Assembly: GCA_964589825.1 (NCBI GenBank)
Contig: CAZPUS010000021.1
Span: 1 to 51,032 of the forward strand
Direction of reading: 5' to 3'
DNA from: CAZPUS01 sp964589825
Lineage (GTDB): Bacteria; Fibrobacterota; Chitinivibrionia; Chitinivibrionales; WJKA01
Length of the DNA stretch: 51,032 bases
This document shows, piece by piece, positions 18,148 to 27,366 of this stretch (position 1 is its first letter; each line of letters opens with the position of its first letter). The translations under genes and the position numbers were made by a program. Below the pieces are notes generated by a model. The model worked only from the letters and a program-made list of their open reading frames with translations. It did not search any database and had not been told where the DNA came from.

Positions 18148-19628
18148 TCTCTCTTCTCCCGTGTCACGACTACGCGAGTGCCGGTTTTCAACACTTTTAC
18201 TTTTTCTCCTTTTTCGATATATTCCCCGTCGGCGACCGCATCGTAGCTGACATCGCCGATACGAACTTTTCCCGCCGGCCGCAGTGCGGTTTTCACTTCT
18301 CCTGTTGCTCCCCGGGCAGGCGGTGCAATGGATGGCGAATCGATGCGGGAATCATGGAGACTTGCGGAAAGATAGGGACCACTCACTACTTTCGACACCG
18401 CGGGAAACAGATAGCGCACTACCAGCATCGACGCCACAATCGCTCCCAGAAACGAACCAAGCACCTGAATAATGTTTACCACCAGTACGTGCTGCTGCCA
18501 CGGCATAGATGGTCTGGGCAGGGCAAAGCCCTGCAGGGAAAGCACCATCCCTGCAAGCAGCAAAATAATGCCTGCACCTCCGGCTATGCCAAATCCCGGG
18601 ATAATAAACACCTCGACACCCAGAAGCGCAATTCCGGCTGCAATAAGCAGCAGTTCGGTATAATCGGCAAGACCGACCATATAGTTCGCCCCGAAAACCA
18701 GCGCCAGAGAGACGATCCCGACGATCCCGAGCACCCCGAATCCCGGACTTCTCAATTCACTGTATATACCCGCCATTCCGATCATCATCAAAAGAGGGGA
18801 AATCTTTTTTATAAACTGCACGAATAACTCCGACCAGCTGAACTCTATTGAACGAAGCACCGCATCGGAGAGTGCGGTCTGCGCAAGCAGCTCATCAAAA
18901 TCATCGACACTGGCACTGGAAAAAGAGAGGGTGCGTGCCTCGGTATTATCCATGGTAAGCAGCTCCCCCTCCGCCACCACCGTGGTTTGGGAGCGTATGC
19001 GCCTTTTCTGCTGTGGTGACATATTTTCATATTCCACCGAAGAGACGTAAAATGTACTCTCAGGCACTACTATTTTATAGACCTCTTTTTCGGGTGTTAC
19101 CATTGCTTCCGCCAGTGCGGGCGGATACCCGTTTCGTCTGGCGAGGTAGCGAAACTTTGCACGAAGAGGCGACTGGAACTTCTCGCCAAGCTGCTTCGGC
19201 CCTTCCTGCGAATAGCTGATGGGCTGGCAGTCACCAATCGTCGTTCCCTCCTTCATAATGAGCTCTCTGGAGGAAAGCGCGATCAGCGCACCGGCGGAAA
19301 TCGCCCGTTTCTTGACATAGGATATGGTGTGAATATCGGTGATATCGGTTATGGTCGAAACGATATCAAGCGCTGCATCCACCCGTCCGCCGAAGGTGTC
19401 GAGGATAAAAATGATCGCCCGCGGATTCGCGCTGCGTGCCTGCGCCACCGCACGCTTGACATAGGCGGCAAGCGGCGCATTCACTTTTCCCTCGACGGTA
19501 ATAGTATAGACTGTATCACTCGCATGCGCTTCGATATCCGGGATGGTATCTATACCGGTCGAGTCTGCCGCATATGGAGTGCCAAAACCCATATGTGCCA
19601 AAAACAACAGAACAATTTTTTTATTCAT
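18144..19628 (-). CDS. NfeD-family serine protease, long form (ClpP-like)
   Basis: A signal peptide (KKIVLLFLAHMGFGTPYAA) leads into a ClpP-class protease domain with FILDTFGGRVDAALDIV and the catalytic serine in RAISAGALIALSS; a general-base Lys probably lies in the helix PLRAKFRYLARRNGYP. Four or five transmembrane helices follow (residues about 270-400), and the protein ends in an NfeD OB-fold (LRPAGKVRIGDVSYDAVADG). Such proteases cut stomatin or flotillin partners in the inner membrane. It heads the operon with short nfeD, floA and the low-complexity gene. ATG 19637, three codons upstream, is an alternative start. Confidence 0.9.
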   Translation of the reverse strand: MNKKIVLLFLAHMGFGTPYAADSTGIDTIPDIEAHASDTVYTITVEGKVNAPLAAYVKRAVAQARSANPRAIIFILDTFGGRVDAALDIVSTITDITDIHTISYVKKRAISAGALIALSSRELIMKEGTTIGDCQPISYSQEGPKQLGEKFQSPLRAKFRYLARRNGYPPALAEAMVTPEKEVYKIVVPESTFYVSSVEYENMSPQQKRRIRSQTTVVAEGELLTMDNTEARTLSFSSASVDDFDELLAQTALSDAVLRSIEFSWSELFVQFIKKISPLLMMIGMAGIYSELRSPGFGVLGIVGIVSLALVFGANYMVGLADYTELLLIAAGIALLGVEVFIIPGFGIAGGAGIILLLAGMVLSLQGFALPRPSMPWQQHVLVVNIIQVLGSFLGAIVASMLVVRYLFPAVSKVVSGPYLSASLHDSRIDSPSIAPPARGATGEVKTALRPAGKVRIGDVSYDAVADGEYIEKGEKVKVLKTGTRVVVTREKRE

Positions 19629-19922
19629 AACGCGCATCGCCTGATCGGGTCTACCTCACCCGCATAATGTATAAAGGCCATCACAGTGCAATAAAATACA
19701 TTTTTCCGTTGTGGTAAAGGTACAGTTTGCATTCACATTCTGCACTTTTTCGTTTTTTCGTTTAGATTATACCTATGGACTGTATCCGTTTTCGACAAGC
19801 TTTACATACGAAAAGACAAAAAAAGCTATATTTAATATGGTAACACCTCAGTAAAAAATAGCGTGATCGTTTTACGGAATTGACAAATCTTCTAAATAAC
19901 TTTACAAAAAGGACTATGCTGT

Positions 19923-21413
19923 ATGTTTATCTCACATAGAAGCCGCATTTTTATTGTGGGCCTTGGGTGCTTTATCAGCGGTGCAGGTATACCTGCCAGC
20001 GCAGTTTCACCTGAGTTCACTTATGAGGTCATCGACGAACAACACCCCGGACATGCCGCAATCGCGGATATTGATAATGACGGAAAAAATGACGTGGTTT
20101 CCGGACGATTCGGACCGCATTATGATAATGGGACCCGTGGAATTGTTTGGTTTCAGTATCCCGATTGGACAAAATATCGTATCGCTGCTTTCAATTATGT
20201 GTCCGACGATGTGGTGGCAGCAGATATTGATAACGATGGCGATATCGATGTCCTGGGGTTCGAAAAATCCAGCGGCGGATGGAATATCCTATGGTATGAA
20301 AATCCTCTTCCCGCTGCGTCTCCGACACAGGAAACCTCATGGGAGTCACATCCCGTGGGAACGGCAACTATTGAGGATTGTAAGGATGTGTCGTGCGCAG
20401 ATATGAATAATGACGACAAAGTCGACATTGTTGTACGTGGCATACATAAGACATATATTTTTACACAACAATCCAAGGATTCATGGCAGAATGCCAAAAC
20501 CATTTCCCATCATAAAAAGGAAGGTATGGAGGTGGCTGACATTGATCGTGATGGAGATATCGACATCGTGCTCAACGGTTTCTGGCTGGAAAATCCGGGA
20601 GATCCTTCCGGATCCTGGAACGAACATACTATAGATGATTTCTGGTTTACGCAAGACAACGGCACATGGTGGGATAATAATTCTGTTGTCGCGATTGCCC
20701 ATATAAACGATGACAGCTATCTGGATGTTGCGTTTTCGCATTCCGGCGGAGAAGGATTTCCTATTGTATGGTGCGAAGCACCAGAAGATCCAACCCAGTC
20801 CTGGACAAGACATGTGATAAAGGATGTATTTGACTGGTGCCAGACATTGCAGGCTGCGGATATGGATGGCGACGGTGATATAGATATTGTTGGTGCGGTT
20901 TCCGGAGGCTATAAAGGTGGAGAGGAAGATATTTCAGTATTTTTAAATGAGGGCGACGGATCTAGCTGGACAGAGCATGTCATTGCAAAAAACGGTGGTT
21001 ACAGTCTCGTCGTGGGCGATATAGATAATGATAATGATATGGATATCGTGGGAGAACGCGGACACCATAAGTCGCCCACAAAACTATACCGAAACAATCT
21101 TGATCCCTCTCCAAATAAAATTGGACGAAGGGATTTGATTTCTCCCCGCCGCCAGGAAAAAACTGACATGCCTTTGTACTACCGTGACGAGAATACGCTT
21201 ACCGTCCGGGTTTCCAACATAGATACCAAACTAATAGAACTTTTCAACCTGGCGGGAATGAAAATCAATTGCCAGCGATATCGGGGAAACGAGCGCATAA
21301 CCCTGTACAGACCGTCTTTCTTTGGCAAAAAAAGTATGATCTTACGTCTTCAACAGGATAAATATTTAGTCGTGCCTCCGGTATCCAGCATTCAACTTAT
21401 CCCCTTACGATAA
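19923..21413 (+). CDS. Secreted FG-GAP/VCBS repeat protein
   Basis: A signal peptide (IFIVGLGCFISGAGIPASA) is followed by seven Asp-rich calcium-binding loops of the FG-GAP type, for example DIDNDGKNDVV, DIDNDGDIDVL, DIDRDGDIDIV, DMDGDGDIDIV and DIDNDNDMDIV, spaced about 45-60 residues apart. They predict a seven-bladed beta-propeller. The last 70 residues (LIELFNLAGMKI, then LRLQQDKYLVV) look like a type A C-terminal sorting domain of type IX secretion, but the match is loose. It is likely exported or surface-attached. A TTGACA/TACAAA pair (19880-19908) lies just upstream, but it overlaps the ribosome binding site, so I do not claim it as the promoter. Confidence 0.85.
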   Translation: MFISHRSRIFIVGLGCFISGAGIPASAVSPEFTYEVIDEQHPGHAAIADIDNDGKNDVVSGRFGPHYDNGTRGIVWFQYPDWTKYRIAAFNYVSDDVVAADIDNDGDIDVLGFEKSSGGWNILWYENPLPAASPTQETSWESHPVGTATIEDCKDVSCADMNNDDKVDIVVRGIHKTYIFTQQSKDSWQNAKTISHHKKEGMEVADIDRDGDIDIVLNGFWLENPGDPSGSWNEHTIDDFWFTQDNGTWWDNNSVVAIAHINDDSYLDVAFSHSGGEGFPIVWCEAPEDPTQSWTRHVIKDVFDWCQTLQAADMDGDGDIDIVGAVSGGYKGGEEDISVFLNEGDGSSWTEHVIAKNGGYSLVVGDIDNDNDMDIVGERGHHKSPTKLYRNNLDPSPNKIGRRDLISPRRQEKTDMPLYYRDENTLTVRVSNIDTKLIELFNLAGMKINCQRYRGNERITLYRPSFFGKKSMILRLQQDKYLVVPPVSSIQLIPLR

Positions 21414-21422
21414 AAAACCTCC

Positions 21423-21475
21423 ACGTAAACTGAGCGTTTTTGTTTGCGCAATCTGCTGCAATTACGGATTTTTGA
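21423..21475 (+). repeat. MITE fragment (one end only)
   Basis: ACGTAAACTGAGCGTTTTTG, then TTTGCGCAATCTGCTGCA and ATTTTTGAAA, match the left 60 bases of the intact 42453 element in order. The other end is missing. It starts about 10 bases after the FG-GAP gene. Confidence 0.55.
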
Positions 21476-21641
21476 AACAACTTTGCATTCGATCTGAGCG
21501 TATATATTGGCAGACATTACATTCGCCATCGGGTGGCAGGGGAAGTATATATCGCGTATCGCTGGACAGCTACAGCCGATATCCTTTTTTCTCCGGTACG
21601 GTGAAGAGACACTGAGTATTTAATATTTTTGATTCTCCACT

Positions 21642-21888
21642 GATTTGAGTGGATAGAGTATTTGATCTTTAAAAACTGCATATCATCGTAATATGAATCA
21701 CTCCATAAAAAGTAGCCTTTTGAGACAGGTACGCATGTGATCGGTCGGCCGCATTCTTAACAACGAAAAGGGATTCATTCGAAAAATATCCTGTATACAA
21801 AAAGAGCATATGGCTATAACACTGTCACTATGTTAAAGAATGTCATTTTCCTCGCATGCGGTGGATTACACATTCATCCACTCAAATC
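21642..21888. repeat. 13-bp perfect inverted repeat, 247-bp span
   Basis: GATTTGAGTGGAT at 21642-21654 is the exact reverse complement of ATCCACTCAAATC at 21876-21888. The ends resemble those of the 161-bp family (TTGAGYGG and CYGCTCAA-like), but the interior does not match it. It could be a decayed or unrelated short mobile element. Confidence 0.4.
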
Positions 21889-21961
21889 GAGGTAGACGCT
21901 TTTTTTCTTTTTCCCACAATTAGCTTAGTCCGTCTGTATACCGTTGTTATAGGGATTACTT

Positions 21962-23224
21962 ATGTCTGCATATCAACCTACCGTAGGATATAAAAACATT
22001 CTGGCGATGGTACTCGCCGGCGGCGCCGGCTCACGGCTTCATCCGCTTACCAAAGAACGGGCCAAACCGGCGGTCTACTTTGGCGGTAAATACCGAATCA
22101 TCGATTTTGTGTTGAATAACTTTATCAATTCCGGCATTTTTAAGATTAAGGTACTTACCCAGTTCAAAGCGGATTCCCTTATCAAGCATTTGACCGGCGG
22201 ATGGAACCTCAATCGTTTTCTGGGTCAGTACATTGACCCGGTTCCTGCGCAGATGCGCAAAGGCACGGACTGGTACAAGGGTACTGCCGATGCGGTCTAT
22301 CAGAACCTTAATCTTATACATGAAGAAAGCCCCGAATACGTCGCGGTTTTTGGTGCGGATCATGTGTATAAGATGGATATTGCACAGATGCTCGATTTTC
22401 ACCGCAATACCCTTGCGGCAGCCACTGTGGCCGCAATTCCGAAACCACTCGAGCAGGCGTCGAATTTCGGCGTAATTGAAGTAAACCGCCACGGGCGGAT
22501 GGTCGGATTCCACGAAAAGCCGGACAATCCCCAGCCGGTTCCCTATAATCCCAACCTTGCACTCGTTTCGATGGGCAACTACATTTTCAATACCGACTTT
22601 TTGATACGCCATCTGGAGGACGATGCCCATACAACCGGCTCTTCACACGATTTTGGCAAGGATCTCATCCCCAGACTATTTCCGGAGCATCCGGTTTATG
22701 TCTATGATTTCAGCAACAATATAATCCCGGGCGAAACACCCGCGCAGAATTACTGGGAGGACGTCGGCTCGCTCGATGCCTATTATGATGCAAACATGGC
22801 GCTGCGAAAACCGATCCCGGATATTAATATCTCGAATCCCGACTGGCCGCTTCGCACGGCTCCCATGCAGACCACACCGGCACGCTTTATCGGTATTCAT
22901 GAGCATGACGGCTATCACAAAGGAGAGGTAATCGACTCGATAATTTCGGGAGGTTGCGTAATAAGCGGCGGGGAAGTGATACGGTCGGTACTTTCACGAG
23001 GCGCAATTGTCGATCACCGGGCCGTGGTGGAGGACTCGATACTATTTCCCGGAGTGGAAATCGGTGCTGGAGCGCATATAAAGGATACCATCATCGACCG
23101 CGGTGTGCGGATCGAGCCCAACGACCGAATCGGCTTCGATGAAGAAAACGACCTGCAACGCTTTCATGTAAGCACCAAAGGTGTGCGGGTATGTGAGCTG
23201 CCTCCGTTCACCTACACTTCGTAA
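21962..23224 (+). CDS. glgC: Glucose-1-phosphate adenylyltransferase
   Basis: GlgC makes ADP-glucose for glycogen. The nucleotidyl-transferase signature MVLAGGAGSRLHPLTKERAK is at residues 16-35, followed by AVYFGGKYRIIDFVLNN, GTADAVYQN and the glucose-1-phosphate loop GVIEVNRHGRMVGFHEKP. The C-terminal left-handed beta-helix (SIISGGCVISGGEVI, SVLSRGAIV) binds allosteric effectors. The 420-residue length is normal. No other glycogen genes are nearby, and it is followed by a convergent signalling pair. Confidence 0.96.
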   Translation: MSAYQPTVGYKNILAMVLAGGAGSRLHPLTKERAKPAVYFGGKYRIIDFVLNNFINSGIFKIKVLTQFKADSLIKHLTGGWNLNRFLGQYIDPVPAQMRKGTDWYKGTADAVYQNLNLIHEESPEYVAVFGADHVYKMDIAQMLDFHRNTLAAATVAAIPKPLEQASNFGVIEVNRHGRMVGFHEKPDNPQPVPYNPNLALVSMGNYIFNTDFLIRHLEDDAHTTGSSHDFGKDLIPRLFPEHPVYVYDFSNNIIPGETPAQNYWEDVGSLDAYYDANMALRKPIPDINISNPDWPLRTAPMQTTPARFIGIHEHDGYHKGEVIDSIISGGCVISGGEVIRSVLSRGAIVDHRAVVEDSILFPGVEIGAGAHIKDTIIDRGVRIEPNDRIGFDEENDLQRFHVSTKGVRVCELPPFTYTS

Positions 23225-23370
23225 TACCGGCGCCGGAGATCGGAGATTGGGTCGGGAAGAATGCACCTCACCTCCTCCACGCATTCCACTTTCCTCGTCT
23301 CCACATTACGTTATCAGAAATCTATTACGTACCAGATTAGCACATTTCCCCGCCCTATAAATTCGTGCAG

Positions 23371-23721
23371 CTATGAACACTCATCCAGAAAATTGTCAAG
23401 CTGGGAATGACACGCTATACAATTGAGAATCTCTGAAATCCCCGCGATTTCAATTGTCTCTTTTACCTCATCCTGCGGATTACAGATACAGAATTCGACT
23501 CCTCGATCCTTCAGCTTTCTCGCATGCGATACGAGTATACCAAGCGCCTGACTGGTACAGAATGTCACGCCACTGAAATCGATAACCAGTGGCTCGTTCG
23601 ATTCCGGTTTTCGTTGCTGGAATATCTCCTCGAGTTTTTTATAGTCGGTGGGCGAGGATATCCGTCCCACCACTCGATACATATATGAGGTCTTTTTATG
23701 TGCTTTTTGTGTTACTTCCAT
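23371..23721 (-). CDS. STAS-domain anti-sigma-factor antagonist
   Basis: The start is set by an excellent AAGGAGGCGG site in front of MEVTQKAHKK; an earlier in-frame start would overlap the upstream gene. The STAS core VIDFSGVTFCTSQALGILVSH carries the serine normally phosphorylated by the partner kinase (TSQALG). It lies directly after the PP2C phosphatase/HATPase gene, with 23 bases between the stop and this start. Together they form a partner-switching unit: the phosphatase removes the phosphate and the kinase domain adds it. The sigma or effector target is not in the window. Confidence 0.85.
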   Translation of the reverse strand: MEVTQKAHKKTSYMYRVVGRISSPTDYKKLEEIFQQRKPESNEPLVIDFSGVTFCTSQALGILVSHARKLKDRGVEFCICNPQDEVKETIEIAGISEILNCIACHSQLDNFLDECS

Positions 23722-23744
23722 TAACCGCCTCCTTCTCTTTTTTG

Positions 23745-25382
23745 TCAAAAAGGACTTCTCCTTTTAAACGCTTTTATACGATTGCCCTTTTCATTGAATT
23801 CCACTTCATCCATATAGTGGCGTACGATAAACAGTCCCCTTCCGTTCGGTTTATAGAGACGTTCTCCTTTTCGTGGATCGGGAATACATGTATAATCGAA
23901 CCCATCCCCTTCGTCAAGTACGCTTATTGAAAACGCATTGTAATCGACCCGGTAGAGTATGGTCACACTTTTTGCCGGATCGTACCTGTTACCGTGTCGA
24001 AGCGCATTCGAAACCATCTCGTATATGCAAAGCTTTGTCCAATAAAAGAAAGAATTTGGATAGCCGCATCTGTCAAGTTCTCGTAATATCGAAAAACACA
24101 CCCTGTCAACCTCTTCGTAGGAATGAATCACTTTTACTTCCGGATTGTCTTCTCTGTTGAATCCAGCCCTTTCTATTAACTTGTCGGGACAGCCCAGCTG
24201 TACCCCAAGGATAGTCATATCATCATGCAGCGCCGCACCGTTGCGGAATTGTTTGTTGTGCTCGAATATCGCATTCACGAATTCATGAACCCGCAGATCT
24301 CCGTTCTCCTGCACCGCTTCGAAGATCCGCTGTCTTCCATACAGTTCTTCATTCCTGTTCCAGCTTTCGGTCAAGCCGTCGGTATACATGAGTATTTTAT
24401 CGAAATTTCCCAGCATGATCTGCTCATCGGTATACACCGCTACGTCCTTCAATGCAGGATGCCCCACAAACGATCCCCTTCCGGTAATCCATTCCACTTC
24501 GCCGGTTGCATCGCGATAGACAAGGGGAGGGACATGACCTGCCTTTGAATAGTGGAGCGTATTGTTCATTGAATCGAATATGCCCAGAAATGCGGTTAAA
24601 TAAAAGTGGGGAGGAGAATGCAATGTCAGCCGTTCGTTTACTTCGTACAGAATCTCGGACGGTTTTCGTCCATCACGGATACACTCGGAAAACAGCATCC
24701 TGGCAATGGAAGCTACAAGCGCCGCGGGAACCCCCTGCCCCGATACATCAAAAATCAGAAATGCGGTTTTCTGGTCATTCAGTTTGATAATATCGTAGAG
24801 GTCCCCGCTCACGCTTTCTGCCGGCGCATACTCGACCGCAATATCGATGTGCACGAATCCCGGCAGGGAATCAGGCAGCAAACTCTTCTGCACGCTCCTT
24901 GCGATTTCGAGCTCCTCATTCTGCTTGAGCTTCAACTGAGTATATTCGTTTATACTCCCACTCATAATCGCGGCATCCTCCTGTTCCTGGTCGCCCCCGC
25001 TGAATTTCGTATCGTACACCATTAAAAAAAGAAGCGCGAATCCATCGACATCATGAAAACAGGTGGACGGCAACATATTTACCGAAATCATGACCGATCG
25101 ACCGGAGGCCAGTTTGCCCCTGAGTCGCCGATAGGCGACCACCTCACCCTTTTCGATGACTGTATGCGGAATAAGGTGTTCGTCTGCAAATATCTCGGTA
25201 CGGATATAACTGTCGATAGGGTTGCCTGAATCCATCTCCGAACCGGCCGCACCCACTACCACGGTGTCCCAGAAGATATCGTTTGCATACACGAGTGTAC
25301 GCTCACGGTTGACAACTGCAACCGGCTGAATCGAATGGCGCACTACTGTTTGTATATGTCCCGGAACAGGCATGTCACTCAT
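23745..25382 (-). CDS. PP2C (SpoIIE-type) phosphatase with C-terminal anti-sigma HATPase domain
   Basis: Residues 1-125 form a PAS-like sensor (RERTLVYANDIFWD). A linker helix (LKLKQNEELEIARSVQKSLLP) leads into the SpoIIE/RsbU phosphatase domain with its metal-binding acids in ESVSGDLYDI, FLIFDVSGQGVPAALVAS, LMYTDGLTES and HDDMTILGVQ. Residues about 420-545 are an RsbW-type GHKL ATPase domain with N-box YEMVSNALRHGN, DEGDGFDY and GRGLFIV. Phosphatase and kinase in one chain let the protein set the phosphorylation of the STAS protein encoded next. Met4 (25373) is an alternative start with better spacing to AGGA. Confidence 0.9.
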   Translation of the reverse strand: MSDMPVPGHIQTVVRHSIQPVAVVNRERTLVYANDIFWDTVVVGAAGSEMDSGNPIDSYIRTEIFADEHLIPHTVIEKGEVVAYRRLRGKLASGRSVMISVNMLPSTCFHDVDGFALLFLMVYDTKFSGGDQEQEDAAIMSGSINEYTQLKLKQNEELEIARSVQKSLLPDSLPGFVHIDIAVEYAPAESVSGDLYDIIKLNDQKTAFLIFDVSGQGVPAALVASIARMLFSECIRDGRKPSEILYEVNERLTLHSPPHFYLTAFLGIFDSMNNTLHYSKAGHVPPLVYRDATGEVEWITGRGSFVGHPALKDVAVYTDEQIMLGNFDKILMYTDGLTESWNRNEELYGRQRIFEAVQENGDLRVHEFVNAIFEHNKQFRNGAALHDDMTILGVQLGCPDKLIERAGFNREDNPEVKVIHSYEEVDRVCFSILRELDRCGYPNSFFYWTKLCIYEMVSNALRHGNRYDPAKSVTILYRVDYNAFSISVLDEGDGFDYTCIPDPRKGERLYKPNGRGLFIVRHYMDEVEFNEKGNRIKAFKRRSPF

Positions 25383-25461
25383 TCCTGTTGTCGTTGTTGA
25401 ATCCTCCCCGCCCCGGAAACGAATCGCTGCGTATTGTTCCTAACATAAAAACTGCCTTTCA

Positions 25462-25575
25462 CCTGAATTGAGCGCTTGTTTTTATAAAAGCTACGGTGAG
25501 CCGTGCTGCTATTGTGTTTTCGATACCGATGTGGCAACCTTGTTGGTTGTTTCATGGGTTTCAAAAACACACCGT
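25462..25575 (-). repeat. MITE copy, truncated on one side
   Basis: CCTGAATTGAGCGCTTG, GGTGAGCCGTGCTGCTATTG and TGTTGGTTG follow the reverse complement of the 42453 copy in order and with few changes. The match fades after TTTCAAAAACACA near 25575, so the far terminal repeat is gone. Orientation is opposite to the 31072 and 42453 copies. Confidence 0.75.
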
Positions 25576-25862
25576 CCGTTATCCCGGTACAAGACGTGCA
25601 CTCTTGTACACGGAAACGCCTTACTCTTTTTTCTTATTATACCACCGAAAGGATATTTTTACAACCCCCTGATTGTGCGCATAGCAGTGGCGATTGTGTA
25701 CTTCGGCATTCGTTCCCCGCTCGAGCCTTTATGTATGCGCGGCTCGGTACGCGGGTAAATGATGATCCCGGTTATCCTCACTCCTCCCGAATTGGTACAC
25801 ATGTTTGAGGTGGTTTTTTTATTCGCTATTTCTCCGGACATGACTGACAGCACACAAAAAAA

Positions 25863-25890
25863 GGCACCGGAACATTCCGGTGCCTTTTTT
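25863..25890 (-). terminator. Rho-independent terminator (bidirectional) for the lipoprotein gene
   Basis: GGCACCGGAA (25863-25872) pairs perfectly with TTCCGGTGCC (25875-25884). There is an A-run on the left and T-run on the right, so it can work on either strand. It lies 28 bases beyond the minus-strand stop at 25912. Confidence 0.85.
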
Positions 25891-25911
25891 GCCGTATTTC
25901 TGTAACCGCAA

Positions 25912-26793
25912 TTACCGCGAATACGTATCCGTGATATGATCGTACGTCATATAACGGGTTTTGGGATTATCCTTGAGAGAAGAATCATACGTGGCCTTTT
26001 CATTTTTAATCCACTGCTTCTTGCCCTCTTCTTGCCGGTATTGCCAGTATACCTGTACCGGACATTTTTCCTGCGTTACTTTCATGTATACGGTATCCCC
26101 CTTGAGACGGTACGTTCCGTCTGAAATAAACTTCCATTTCTCCTTCACCGTCGGTGTTGTCTTGCCTTCCATCGCCTCCACCATTTCGAAGGTGGAGTCC
26201 TTTTTGAATGTCACCTTGTCGTAGCGCAGCGCGGTACAACCCTTGCATGTTGCTTCCTGAGATTTCTCCCAGGAGCCGTATAATTTGTCACGTATTTCAC
26301 TTGCGGTCTCCTGCTGCTCGAACAGCTTTGGAATTCGTACTTCCAGCTTATCCGCCTGTGCCTTTGCTTCCAAAACCCTGTTCTGTTGCATAAGCGTATC
26401 TATTATTGTCAGCATACTGTCCGCGCTTTTTTTATGCAGTCCCTTCAAACCTTTTGCCTGCACCTCAAGTGCGGCTCGCATCGAGTCAATGACAGGCCTG
26501 AGTGCCTCGATATGGGTCTTAAGATATTCACGGGCTTCTTCGATTTGAGCCTGAGCGGAATCATAGTATTTTTCGACCTCCTGGGAGTTACCGACCAGCT
26601 TTGCGGTTTCCGCTTGTTTTAATACAATGCGCGCTTCAGACAAAATACTGTCGGGGACGCCCTGGGCACTCAGTGAATCGATTCGCTGGTGAGTCTGCTC
26701 AATATCTTTTGTACTCACCCCGCATCCAACCGCTACCAGTACCACACACACGCTTATCAAAGCGGTTATTGCATTCTTTCTCACTCCTCGCAT
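25912..26793 (-). CDS. Coiled-coil lipoprotein
   Basis: The signal peptide ends in the lipobox AVGC with lipid-anchoring Cys24, behind an AAGGGGG ribosome binding site. Residues about 30-170 are almost entirely helical and charged, with heptad-like spacing (VEKYYDSAQAQIEEAREYLK, ADKLEVRIPKLFEQQETAS), so a long coiled coil is expected. The last 110 residues hold a beta-rich domain (GSWEKSQEATCKGCTALRYD, FISDGTYRLKGDTVYMKV) that looks like a lipocalin-type stress or detergent-sensing fold and includes a CxxC pair. I do not recognise a named family. Anchored in the outer or inner membrane, facing the periplasm. Ends before its own terminator. Confidence 0.75.
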   Translation of the reverse strand: MRGVRKNAITALISVCVVLVAVGCGVSTKDIEQTHQRIDSLSAQGVPDSILSEARIVLKQAETAKLVGNSQEVEKYYDSAQAQIEEAREYLKTHIEALRPVIDSMRAALEVQAKGLKGLHKKSADSMLTIIDTLMQQNRVLEAKAQADKLEVRIPKLFEQQETASEIRDKLYGSWEKSQEATCKGCTALRYDKVTFKKDSTFEMVEAMEGKTTPTVKEKWKFISDGTYRLKGDTVYMKVTQEKCPVQVYWQYRQEEGKKQWIKNEKATYDSSLKDNPKTRYMTYDHITDTYSR

Positions 26794-26921
26794 ATCGACC
26801 CCCTTTTATAAAGTGACTACTGCAGTTAACTTCTATAATATAAACTAATGCATTTACACCCGCTATGTCAAATATCGCCCGTATGCACCATAATCTATAG
26901 ATGAGATCACCGCATCTGAAA

Positions 26922-27015
26922 CCTGATTTGAGCGATTGCTTTGATGAAGGATGCGATGAGCCCTACTGTTACTGCGGTCTCGAAAATTATGGGTTAACCC
27001 TGCCGCCCGGTTCAT
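26922..27015 (-). repeat. MITE copy, partly decayed
   Basis: CCTGATTTGAGCGATTGCTT, TGATGAAGG and TCGAAAATTATGGGTTAACC match the right half of the intact element read in reverse. The match is lost after about 90 bases, and a second end-like motif sits just beyond, so two partial copies or one rearranged copy are possible. Confidence 0.6.
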
Positions 27016-27073
27016 TTCTTTTGGACCTGCGTTGAGCGGATTTTTGCGTAGTTGAAGTATAACTTAAATAATG

Positions 27074-27109
27074 AAAGCGGCCTATCCGAGTCGGACAGAC
27101 CGCTTTTTT
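27074..27109 (+). terminator. Orphan terminator-like hairpin
   Basis: AAAGCGG (27074-27080) pairs with CCGCTTT (27100-27106), with an inner TCCG/CGGA stem, followed by a T-run. It points along the plus strand but no plus-strand gene precedes it within 2 kb. It may end an unseen small RNA or belong to the decayed repeat. Confidence 0.45.
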
Positions 27110-27340
27110 CCACCGTGAATTAAAGTAACGACTTTCCCTTTGCCCGGGGAGGTCAGGACGGCTCTTGAATACTCTTTTTACCCACGGTTTTCCTTTCCCG
27201 GCACACAATGCCGCGTATATGATACGAATGTACGCACAGTGTGGACTGCTCACCCTTTCAACATTATCGGTTATCAATGAGCTATGTTACTGTGCCTTGT
27301 TTTTAGCTTCAGGAATAATATACAACGCCGAATGGGGCCT

Positions 27341-27366
27341 AAAACGGGCAAAGTTTGCCCGTTTTT
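27341..27366 (-). terminator. Palindromic terminator near the dehydrogenase gene
   Basis: AAAACGGGCAAA and TTTGCCCGTTTT form a perfect 12-bp inverted repeat around one G. A and T runs at both ends allow it to act on either strand. It lies about 160 bases after the minus-strand stop at 27526. Confidence 0.65.

Larger units (their letters stand above)
21414..21961. other. Gene-free interval between the FG-GAP gene and glgC
   Basis: No coding frame is convincing. It holds a partial repeat copy at its left end (about 21423-21475) and a 13-bp perfect inverted repeat (21642-21654 with 21876-21888). Runs of A and T are common. The promoter of glgC should lie in the last 150 bases, but I could not pick a clear pair of boxes. 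Confidence 0.5.
25383..25911. other. Gene-free interval with a repeat copy and a terminator
   Basis: This 529-base stretch separates the phosphatase gene and the lipoprotein gene, which share a strand. It contains a truncated MITE (25462-25575) and a strong bidirectional hairpin at 25863-25884. A minus-strand frame of 64 codons near 25659-25853 shows no family features and I do not call it. The promoter for the phosphatase gene may lie here but was not identified. Confidence 0.5.

Noticed and set aside
19880..19908. TTGACA-17-TACAAA promoter for the FG-GAP gene
   Set aside because: Transcription would start inside or after the ribosome binding site, leaving almost no leader.
27131..27160. 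Possible third copy of the short RNA block (TTGCCCGGGGAGGTC)
   Set aside because: Only about nine bases match, and there is no promoter spacing, stem or T-run.
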